A stretch of DNA of 64,000 nt. Source: Megascapheus bottae. Lineage: Eukaryota; Chordata; Mammalia; Rodentia; Geomyidae. The stretch lies in NCBI GenBank assembly GCA_024803745.1, contig JANJXV010000020.1, forward strand, positions 23,486,777 through 23,550,776. The letters run 5' to 3'. The translations under genes were made by a program, and so were the position numbers. Below, piece after piece: positions 55,717 through 64,000 of the stretch (positions within the stretch are counted from its first letter, which is position 1; each line of letters begins with the position of its first letter). Under the pieces are notes generated by a model, which made no database searches, had not been told where the DNA came from, and worked only from the letters and a program-made list of their open reading frames with translations.

Positions 55717-55893
55717 GGGCCGGGAGTTTGGCCTAGTGGTAGAATGTTTGCCTAGCATGCACAAAGACCCAGGTTCGATTCCTCAGTACCACAGAAGTGG
55801 TGCTATGGCTCAAGTGGTAGAGCTCTAACCTTGAGAAAATCCAAGGACAGTGCTCAGGCCCTGAGCCCAAGCCCAGGACTGGCAAAAAAAAAA
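55717..55893 (+). mobile_element. IDL-Geo dimeric SINE, short linker
   Basis: GGGCCGGGAGTTTGGCCTAGTGG ... GGTTCGATTCCTCAGTACC joins directly to ACAGAAGTGGTGCTATGGCTCAAGTGGTAGAG ... CCCAGGACTGGCAAAA. The 'ATACATAGAAAAAAGCC' linker of sister copies is deleted (about 17 bases). Exact 11-bp TSD and pure poly(A) mark it as recent. Confidence 0.96.
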
Positions 55894-55904
55894 AATGCAC
55901 AGGT
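55894..55904. repeat. Target-site duplication, right copy
   Basis: AATGCACAGGT after the poly(A). Confidence 0.92.
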
Positions 55905-56110
55905 AAAATTTGTAGCTCAGGAGTTCACATTTCTGAATCACCCAGGGAATTTTCTCTGACTCCTTTCCTCAGAGCAGTCATAGATTTTTTGCTTGTTTCC
56001 ATTTCTTGGGGCTTAGGCTCTGGACTCTGACACTAGCACATAATCAAGTGTGAGACTATCTAGCGCCCATTCATTGTATGATGTGGCTATCAAATAAGAA
56101 TGAATCTCTT

Positions 56111-56352
56111 AGCTGAGCACTGGTAATGCTTTCCACTGGAATCCTCTCTACTTAGAAGGCTAAGACCTAAGGATCACAGATCAAAGCCAGTCTAGGGAGG
56201 AAAGTCCAGGAGACTCTGGCTTCCAATTAATCACCAAGAAGCTGGAAATGGAACTGTTGACCAAATAGTAGAATGCCATCCTTGAGCAGAAAGCTCAGGG
56301 ACAGTGCCTAGATCCCGAGTATTGTCACCAAAATAAATAAATGAATAATAAA
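56111..56352 (+). mobile_element. 7SL(B1-like)+Geo-type dimeric SINE, diverged, (AAAT)n tail
   Basis: TGAGCACTGGTAATGCTTTCCACTGGAATCC ... AAGGCTAAGACCTAAGGATCACAG ... TTCCAATTAATCACCAAGAAGCTGG ... AGTAGAATGCCATCCTTGAGC ... GATCCCGAGTATTGTCACC, then AAATAAATAAATGAATAATAAATAA. Confidence 0.82.
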
Positions 56353-56375
56353 TAATTTTTCTTGCTTTTTCTTTT

Positions 56376-56484
56376 TTTTCAATTTTTTTATTGTGATTAA
56401 TAGAAGGGCTACATTATATTCACCATATAGAAGGTGCATAACTTCACAAACATTGATACCCTTTCTCATGACATGGTCCCTTGC
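56376..56484 (-). mobile_element. Young LINE-1 3' end (very short)
   Basis: TTTTTTTATTGTGATTAATAGAAGGGCTAC ... ATAGAAGGTGCATAACTTCACAAACATTGATACCCTTTCTCATGACATGGTCCC is the reversed final 105 bases of the young L1. The flanks TTGCTTTTTCTTTT and TTGCTATCTTTT (about 56363 and 56485) are a probable imperfect TSD. Confidence 0.88.
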
Positions 56485-56499
56485 TATCTTTTCCTGTCC

Positions 56500-58337
56500 A
56501 GGCCTTGTCAAACAGTAAATCTCTGAACAAGCCATTCTGATTTCCAGTATAATTTATCCGACAATGGATCCTCCCCTTACACCAATACAAATTCTTGGGA
56601 ATCTTTCTTGGTTGTTCCAACTTCGCATTCCTCTCTCAAATCCAATGCCTTTATAAAATCTACATACTGAATCTATTCTTGAGTGTCATTTCACAGTTTC
56701 CTGTGTGAACAATCAACATAGTTCCCAGACTTCCAATCTAGTATTAGGTGTAGCCTAAACTACACTCTGTAACAGGATTTTTGTTCAAAATGTAAAATCA
56801 ATAATCTCATATAAAATAGACATGGATGAGAGATCTTATTTAATACATCAATTAATGAGAGACTACTAGGATGTTACACATACTTCGAAGGAGAAATCAA
56901 AGAACTACAGATAAACAGGCACAGGAAACTTAGAAATGAGTTTACAAATAGAAAAAATAGTTCACTACATTCCTCAGCACTATTCATTTGTATCTCCATG
57001 GAAAAAGAATCATTTATACTATTGGTCATTTTCTACAATGTACAGAATTGTAAAATAGATAAAAGATAATGAAAGAGAAATGTCCACAAAATAGTGCTCT
57101 AGACAATGTCTAGTTTGTTTTATCATTGATACCCTATGATCTTTGTTCATTCCACAGACTTTCACAATTTTTCTTAGCAGCACTCAGTATTATTGTGGTC
57201 TATCAGCAGAGCTTTATTAGGATAGATATAAGAGTTAAGTGAAAACCAAGTAAGAAGGTTCTGGAATTTCAATGACATTAATTCAGCTAATAGCATATCC
57301 AAATACCTGCAACCCATGGGAAAACCATTAGAATAGACATGTGAATTTCACTGATGGAGATGTCAGAAGAAATAGGTTTTAATTAGCACTAAACTAATGA
57401 GCTTAAGACTTGGGAATGTTTCCAGATACATTAAACCTGCTAGATTCTACCCCCAGATGCTGGACTTAAAGTCAAAAAGATGACTTAAGTAGGATTCCTG
57501 AATTCCAACCAGTATAATAATAGTGACCAAAAGCTACAGGAATTACAAAGCTTAACCACATTATATACAAATGTCATTTCTACTATTTTCAACCAAGATT
57601 TTCTGCAGAAAATGTAGCATCGGTATTATAAATTTTAGAACTGCTTTGTCGTGTCTGTTTTTCTTCTCTCTGTCTCAAAATCATCTTTTAAGTAAAGTCT
57701 CTTGCTATTTAATTGTTTCTCCCTCTTTGCCCTTGGTGATGGGTGGGTCCCACTGGACTGTGAGGAATTCACTTAGACACCAGAAAGTATTTAGACTTGC
57801 CAAGATCACATCCCTATCTTGCTTCAACTTATCACTGCCCATAACACTCCATTCTCATGGCCTCACTTGGAACCTTCTTAGTTGGACATAGACCACCTCT
57901 TGAATTTTATCCAGCCTAGCCCTCCTACAGTTTCTTGTCAACAAGGCTCTTGCCAACATCCTTGATATCTTTACCCCATGCTATACCCACCATGCTAACC
58001 CCACAATCACCCCAAATCATTTATGGCATTTATATCCTTCGTACTCCACCCTGAATCCCAAGAGCTATGGTAGAAATCCGACAACTGCCACGTTACTGAT
58101 GTGTGTCTAAACAGTATTTATTGAACACTCACTGTGCAGGAGAAATAGTAGAAGACACTCAGAAGAACACAATAGTTTAAAAGAGCTAGCATCTCTACTC
58201 ACAAAATAAAGCCTAATTGGTTGGGGAAAGGGTATAGACCACATGTAGTGAGCATTCTCCCACTGAATACCATAAAATTCAGTGCAGTGTTTCTAAGTCC
58301 AACACTTAGGGGTCTGGAGAAGACTTTGCCACTTTAG
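56500..58337. other. No recognisable gene
   Basis: Unique-looking AT-rich sequence; the longest ORF is 106 codons without family resemblance. Confidence 0.4.
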
Positions 58338-58350
58338 ACTTATAGTCTTC
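58338..58350. repeat. Target-site duplication, left copy
   Basis: ACTTATAGTCTTC; the right copy ACTTATAATCTTC lies at 58563-58575 (one mismatch). Confidence 0.9.
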
Positions 58351-58562
58351 GGGGCCAGGGTTTTGGCCTAGTGGTAGAGTGCTTGCCTAGCATGCACAAA
58401 GACCTGAGTTCAATTCCTTGGTACCACATATATAGCAAAAACCCAGAAGTGGTTTGTGGCTCAAGTGGTAGAGCTCTATCCTTGAGAAAGCCCAAGGACA
58501 GTGCCCAGGCCCCGAGTTCAAGGCCCAGAACTGGCAAAGTAAGTAAGTAAATAAATAAACAA
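58351..58562 (+). mobile_element. IDL-Geo dimeric SINE with (TAAG)/(TAAA) tail
   Basis: GGGGCCAGGGTTTTGGCCTAGTGGTAGAG ... GAGTTCAATTCCTTGGTACC, AAAAACCCAGAAGTGGTTTGTGGCTCAAGTGG ... CCGAGTTCAAGGCCCAGAACTGGC. The poly(A) has become GTAAGTAAGTAAATAAATAAAC. Confidence 0.95.
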
Positions 58563-58575
58563 ACTTATAATCTTC
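58563..58575. repeat. Target-site duplication, right copy
   Basis: ACTTATAATCTTC directly after the tail. Confidence 0.9.
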
Positions 58576-59687
58576 AACTTCAGTGGAGACCTGGAACTCC
58601 TCAGCAATTGGTTTTTAATAATGTAGTCAGATCCAATTTGCTCCCCCAAAGAAATGATCAAATCTTCCTTTCTTTCCTCCAAGATCCCACCCTTTTCTTA
58701 CCTTACTCCATTCTCAGGAGGTAACACAAACTCTGTACTGAGGAAGTCAAGCCCTCGTTAAGATCTTCAAGTTCATTTCCAGTTCCTTTCCTCCTTGACA
58801 TCAGAAGAGAATGAGGCCTTTTGATCCTATCTCCCTACCATATTTCTTCATTTCCTTTGGGACCAGTACCTTAACAAATTTGTTTATTTCCTTTGTCACT
58901 TATATTTCTTATGTTCAAGTAGTTTCTCTTTACTCAATTTCCAGCTAATAAACATATACAAGACTCCCTTAGACTAAAAGCAAAATATGAATAAAGCAAT
59001 TCCAATATTTTCAGGCTTCATCAGCTTCAGATTAAATCTGAATTAAATTCATCTGAAGATGGAACACAAAAACACAAACAGCACTTTACAGATCTCCCAC
59101 ATTACTCAAGCCAATCTTCAGCCACTCCTGTCTCCAGATACATCTGGGATTACCAAAGTGGAGAAGGTTCTATGTTCATAGAAGAGCTGATTCATAACTT
59201 ACTACTGCTGCATCACTAATGGTCTGCTCCCTCTAGGCCACCCTCAGTTGTTCTGTGCACAGCATTGAGATGCCATCATGCACTGAAGAGCTATTGGCAT
59301 AGCTGCCACTTAAGATTCCAGGTGAGTCAGTGACAGTCTTCATTGTTGGCCCCACTTCCACTTGACCAGGACTCTGTTAGCCTGCAGAGTCCTGTTGATG
59401 GCTATGTACACCAATGCTCTCCATCTAATAATGATGTAGAGTCCACTGATCTCATTCCGCTTGGTTCCTGGACAACTGAGGTGTGCACACAGAAGCAAGT
59501 AGGTAATGGCCCTGCCCCTCTGGCCTAACACTTCACTAAGAAGCCCAATATCATTCAAGTCTTCAGCACAGCTGATACCTTGCACAACTCTCAGGACCTT
59601 ATCACAAGTCCTTGTAGTTTCTCCCAAGGACCATTCTAGAGTTATTTCTCAAAAAAAAAAAAGTACAGCTATAAATTCAATAGAAAG
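58576..59687. other. No recognisable gene; possible degenerate coding-like stretch near 59340-59640 (minus)
   Basis: A 95-codon minus ORF (59340-59627) has non-repetitive amino-acid composition, but I recognise no family. Downstream frames are full of stops. An A-run (59651-59662) on the plus strand follows. Confidence 0.25.
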
Positions 59688-59781
59688 TCAAGCATCAGTG
59701 GTTCATTCATACTGTAATTTTAGCTACTTAGGATTCAGAGATATGAGAATCACAGTTTGAAGCCAGACTGGGAAAAAATTA
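59688..59781 (+). mobile_element. B1-like left monomer, diverged
   Basis: CAAGCATCAGTGGTTCATTCATACTGTAATTTTAGCTACTTAGGATTCAGAGATATGAGAATCACAGTTTGAAGCCAGACTGGG. No right monomer follows. Confidence 0.75.
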
Positions 59782-60059
59782 AAGACCAAAGGATTTGATG
59801 TGTCCATAAGAGGATTGTCATGGGCTATCCATGATGACCTTTTGTCATTAAAGTCCCTCTTTCACTCTGGTATTGTTCTTGATCTTGAAATCTACTTTGT
59901 CCCTATTAGACTCAGAGGAGCTTATCGCGTGCCATCACATGTGTACTTGTGACAGTAACAAATCAAACAGAGGTCTTAAGTGTTTACAGAGCTGCAAATA
60001 ACAGCTAGGAGAAGCAGCAGTGGCCATTTACTTACTGTCTAATCAGTGGTAGTGCGGTT
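59782..60059. other. No recognisable feature
   Basis: Unique-looking spacer. Confidence 0.4.
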
Positions 60060-60228
60060 GAATTTATTTACTCTCACAGTGATGCTGCAAGATAAACACT
60101 GCTAAGGCTCTTTCATAGATAAGGAAATAGAAGATGTCAGAGATTAAATGTCTTTGTTAAGGTCACACAATCAGCAAGTGCTCAAGCTAGGTGTGAACCC
60201 AGCTGAGACACCGGACCATGAGGTTCCT
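60060..60228 (-). repeat. MIR SINE fossil
   Basis: TTCATAGATAAGGAAATAGAAGATGTCAGAGATTAAATGTCTTTGTTAAGGTCACACAATCAGCAAGTGCTCAAGCTAGGTGTGAACCCAG is a well-preserved reversed MIR. Confidence 0.9.
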
Positions 60229-60654
60229 TGAGTCACATTTGAGTCTTGCTCAAAAATCCTAGAACCTACTACTGTATTTTAGGGAGACTTTGGAGAGAGC
60301 TTATTTTCAGAAGAAAATATAAGTTCTTTCTTGTACTCTGAAAATTTTTCTGTGAGATATTAATATATCCCTGAATGTTGAGAGAATAAATGGTAAAATC
60401 TGTTTTAAAAGGCAATTTGTACAGTTATATAAAAAATTTAAACATGGAGATCCTTCAATCCAGCCATTCGATTTTTTTTTAAATTCATACCTTAAACAAA
60501 GTCTTGTATAATATATGCACACATATCCTCAGAAGAAAACTACTTTTCCGCTGTCTGTTCTGGGAAACTAGGACTATCTGGGAAGAGGAAGAAGACACTC
60601 AAAGCATATTATATAAATGTGTGAAGATGTCATAATGATGACCATTATTTTGTA
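60229..60654. other. No recognisable feature
   Basis: AT-rich unique-looking sequence. Confidence 0.4.
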
Positions 60655-60757
60655 TTTTGCCAGTACTGGGCTAAACTCAGGGAGTGAGCTTTGTCCCTCA
60701 GCTTTTTCACTCAAAGTAGACACTCTACCATTTGAGACACAGGTCCACCTCAACTGA
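60655..60757 (-). mobile_element. Geo-type right monomer, diverged
   Basis: TTTGCCAGTACTGGGCTAAACTCAGGGAGTGAGC ... CACTCTACCATTTGAGACACAGG on the plus strand. No recognisable left half. Confidence 0.75.
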
Positions 60758-61369
60758 CAATTTAGGTGCTTAACTATGTATAGTAATGGATAATTATATT
60801 TTGTTCATTTCCTCTTCATTTTTATCCTAAGATAAACATTCTCTCTAAGGAGTAGTTAGTTCTTATCCTGGACAAGGCTTATCAAATCTCACTAAAGTTT
60901 CAAAAGTACCAATAAAATCTCTATATACAAACTTTGGTTTCCTCAAAATCCACAGTGATTATTTTGTTGAAAAATGAAATTCACTACCATATAGTTGTAA
61001 ACCAAAGAAGCTAAATTCTTTGCTTAATGAGGAACCATTCTTATCAGTCTTCTTGCCTCTGAACAAAGGAAGAGTTGATAATCATAATGGGTTTTAAGTA
61101 CAAAGTTCAGGGACTAGCAGATTTAGCAGTGAGTTTGTAGGCATTGTGGAGTTTAGAGATTAGCTGACTGTCAGAAGCAGTTCGAGCAGTACTTGTCAAG
61201 TGGCTGATCGTCAAGAACAAGGCATTGTATCTAACTGAATAAGATAGGTCAAAAACTTATTTGTGGTTACATACTTACTAGTTTGAACTGGGGCCCAAAA
61301 CAATTCTTTGATCCTCCTTTTCAAGTGAGGAGAACAAGACCTTTCTAGATAGGGCAGAAATTATGTGGA
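60758..61369. other. No recognisable feature
   Basis: Unique-looking; no ORF of note. Confidence 0.4.
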
Positions 61370-61520
61370 GTATGGGTTAAAATACAGATTGCTGGGCACC
61401 ATCCAATAATTAATTTTCCTGCAGGCCTGAGCTGTACCAAACATGCACATTTCTAACAAAATGTTAGAATGTTTGTAATGTTGATATGCATGGGTCACAG
61501 TTTGAGAACCTTTGAGTTTG
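61370..61520. repeat. MER5A-like hAT MITE fossil
   Basis: TTAAAATACAGATTGCTGGGCACCATCC ... GCACATTTCTAACAAAATGTTAG ... GGGTCACAGTTTGAGAACCTTTGAG follow the MER5A order, including its terminal TTTGAGAACC. Confidence 0.8.
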
Positions 61521-62842
61521 TGAAAGGTAGTAGTGCAAAGCTAAAGAATAAAGCTGCCCAGATTTAAGAATTCTTGGTCGTAGTAACCTACCAGATGAGC
61601 ACTGTCACAGGGGCTCATGCATGACAAGGTTCAAGAACCATTACTGTGGAATATCTGCCTTGCAGCTGTCACAAACTTTGGCTTACCTTCTTGAGAGCAA
61701 AACATGTGTACCTTTTACTTCTAAATTATCAGTTAGATAGAATAAGCCACTTTACCTCATTTTTTTTCCATTTTGTAAGCATAAACTAAGGAAGTCCAAT
61801 AGCATTTTAATCTCTTCTTCCTACTGAAGGTAGCATATATATGTGTATATGTATATATATATAAATGTATTGCCTTGGCTAATTAGCACATCCATTCAAG
61901 GTAGTAGATTCTTTATTCATGTAAGCAGGCAGTTTGATGCCTTAAGAAAGGGAAGATTCCTCAGGGGAGCAAATGTGCAACATCAGTTCCTAACACATGA
62001 AAGATGTATGTGGAAAAATCAAGGTCCATGCCGAGATGTGCAATACATTTGTCCTAAATGCATTCCAGCACAAGAAATATGGCTCCAACTAGATGGAAGA
62101 TTTTTCTTCTCTTAAGAAATGTGCTAGTTGCCAACATGTGATGGAGTTTCCAGCATTCTTTCCCCAATGCTTCACAGATGAATGTATTGGATAGAAAAGC
62201 AAGAGCAAATCCAAGTGTCTCTGGAAGCATGCCCAAACATAGCAATGGTGATATCAGTAAGTGTCACAGAGGGGCATGTATAAAAGACAGGAAAGAATGA
62301 AGTAAACACAAAACCATGAAAAAGACAGCCGCAAGCTGAGCATATGGCCTGCCTTGATGGACCGCTGGAGTCAGGACATGAATCTCACTAATCCATCAGC
62401 ACAGCTTGGTGGCTCGTTAGGATGATCTGAAGGAATGAAGGCATCCTCTCTGAACAATGAAGGCTCACCAACACAGCACATCACCTGTAATCTTTCTAGG
62501 AAGAATGGGACCCTCCACAACAGTTCCTTGTACAGAGTATTATTACGAATTATCCTTTGGAGAAGTCTATAGCTTGAAGAGAAGTCCTCAAGAAGTGAGA
62601 AACTAGATACAACTTCATTTTGCTAGGAGAGAATCTTCTTAGTGAGGAAATGTAAAAAGAAAATTGGGTGCAGAAATTCATACTTCCCCTCTTTTTTATT
62701 TCCAAACAGCTGTCAGTAGAATGGCTCACCCAAATGAAGCTCTCCAAACTTGTTTCTACCTAATAGAGCAAATTGTTTAGCCAAAGTAGCATTCTTTTTA
62801 GTGATATCTTTAAAAAAAACAAAAACAAATACATCAGGAGTG
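61521..62842. other. No recognisable gene; (TA/GT) patch at 61836-61866
   Basis: ATATATATGTGTATATGTATATATATATAA is a short alternating purine-pyrimidine tract. Nothing else is recognised. Confidence 0.4.
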
Positions 62843-63068
62843 AGTCAGTTGCTAGTGGCTCATGCCTATAATCCTAGCTACTCAAGAGGCTGAGATCTGA
62901 GGACAGAGGTTTGAAGCCAGCCTGGGCAAGAAAGTCAGTGAGACTCTTATCGCCAATTAACCACCAGGAAACCAGAAGTAGCGCTGTAGCTCAAAGTGAT
63001 AGAGTGCTAGCCTTGAGCAAAGGAACTCAGGGACAACATACACAGGCCTTGAGTTCAAGCCCCATGAG
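62843..63068 (+). mobile_element. 7SL(B1-like)+Geo-type dimeric SINE
   Basis: CAGTTGCTAGTGGCTCATGCCTATAATCCTAGC ... GAGGCTGAGATCTGAGGACAGAGG ... CGCCAATTAACCACCAGGAAACCAGAAGTAGCGCTG ... GTGATAGAGTGCTAGCC ... CCTTGAGTTCAAGCCCC. Full length. Confidence 0.92.
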
Positions 63069-63936
63069 TGAGCAAACTCTCTTTAGGTATGATGTGATCT
63101 GTGAAGTTCTTCCAGTGAGTCTCCTGGATGAGTCCAGAGGACCCACAAAGACAGACTTTCTGTGAGGACACAATTTAGCCTCTTTCTTTTCATTGGAATG
63201 GATGCTGAACTGCTGTGATTTTGTTGATTGAGCACACTTACCTGTGTGCCTACTATGTGCTAGTATCTGCACTGGATTTGCTAAGCAGATTGAATCTGCT
63301 GATTACCCTCCTGGGTGCCTAAGTCTGATATCACACAACTAGAGACTTAGCCCTTTGGTTTATAGCAAACAGGTTTTGTTCCTTGTTAAAACTAAACAAC
63401 CTTACACAAATAACAATGTTCTTTAATCTTTTCTGCCAATTAGTCCAGGAGTATAAATGCCTACTGAGAAATTGATTCTGGCTAGGGGTGGATAAAAAGT
63501 GCAGGACCTAAAAGGTGGCAGAAAGTCAGTGTAAGGCATGGAGATATTTAATCTTCACTTCACTTCTAGTCTACTGGTAGGGCTTTGCCTTTTTTTTTTT
63601 TACGTATTGGTTTGTTTGCATATTTGTTTTGCTTTGTTTCATGCACTTTCCAAATGTGTAGCTTTATTTCTTAAAGTGTGATCCCTTAGCAAATGCTGCT
63701 GGAATTGAATGGGAGCCCTCGTCTCCATCCATTTGATGTAAGATATAACATATCAATCAAATATCTATGCGTGGATAACTGCTGCCAATGACATTCCTAT
63801 AAAATGAGGCACTTTATCAGAACCTTTATAAAACAGTGAAGTCTTTCTTTCAAATTGTTATTTAATTTTTTAGAAACCACTTATGAATGCTTACTATGTG
63901 CTGGCCACTGTGCCGGTACAGTAGAATAACAATTTG
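63069..63936. other. No recognisable gene; MIR-like traces
   Basis: GTGTGCCTACTATGTGCTAG (63244-63263) and TGCTTACTATGTGCTGGCCACTGTGCC (63888-63914) match the reversed MIR 3' end and suggest two decayed MIR copies. A T-run lies at 63589-63602. Confidence 0.5.
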
Positions 63937-64000
63937 TTTTCTTTTTCTTTCTCTGTCTCTGTCTCTGTCTGTCTCTCTGTCTCTCTCTGTCTCTCTCTCT
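63937..64000. repeat. (TCTG/TCTC)n microsatellite, continues past the window
   Basis: TTTTCTTTTTCTTTCTCTGTCTCTGTC... polypyrimidine tetranucleotide repeats run to the last base. Confidence 0.93.

Noticed and set aside
59340..59640. Minus-strand 95-codon ORF considered as a processed pseudogene
   Set aside because: Amino-acid composition is plausible, but I recognise no parent gene, downstream frames are stop-rich, and there is no matching poly(A) or TSD on that strand. A translated search would decide.

Overview
The window is a stretch of mammalian nuclear DNA. It is AT-rich, CpG-poor and packed with interspersed repeats, and I found no intact host gene in it. The taxon is best read from the SINEs. 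At least ten copies are a dimer of an ID-like (tRNA-Ala-type) left monomer, with A box TGGCCTAGTGG and B box GGTTCGATTCC, joined to a right monomer that ends in ...CCAGGACTGGCAAAAA. This matches what I know of the IDL-Geo SINE, reported as restricted to Geomyoidea (kangaroo rats, pocket mice, pocket gophers). A second SINE joins a 7SL/B1-like left monomer to what looks like the same right monomer. Plain rodent ID monomers also occur. I saw no mouse- or rat-type B2 or B4. The organism is therefore probably a heteromyid or geomyid rodent; the species cannot be told from the sequence.

Layout. 1-7.5 kb: mostly unrecognised sequence with a (GT)n array, a short L1 3' end (4945-5200), a MIR trace and one ancient repeat. 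7.5-11.3 kb: minus-strand SINEs, a cluster of MER5A-like hAT fossils and two plus-strand ID/IDL-Geo copies. 11.3-17.6 kb: sparse; an L2 pair and two very long homopurine tracts (13.8 kb and 15.9 kb). 17.6-20.7 kb: two 5'-truncated young L1s in opposite orientation, holding the only long coding-like ORFs (broken ORF2 C-termini). 20.7-34 kb: SINEs, MIR, a full MER5A, an old L1M, GATA and TTCC arrays, and an L1 3' end with a possible 3' transduction. 34-40 kb: a long ancient minus-strand L1 (about 35.3-38.0 kb) interrupted by a later insertion, then nested SINE/L1 insertions at 38.9-40.1 kb. 40-46 kb: SINEs, old L1 traces, and GT and TTTC arrays. 46-51 kb: almost nothing recognisable. 51-54 kb: an old L1/HAL1-like element carrying a nested SINE. 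54-64 kb: SINEs, an L1 3' end, a MER5A and a MIR, ending inside a TCTG/TCTC microsatellite.

I see no multi-gene system here. The coherent biology is retrotransposition: L1 machinery, its 3' transduction-like side products, the SINEs it mobilises, and microsatellites, one of which directly abuts a SINE tail. Repeat family names come from remembered consensus features, not from a database search. Coordinates of old repeats are approximate to tens of bases; those of young copies with target-site duplications (TSDs) are accurate to a few bases.
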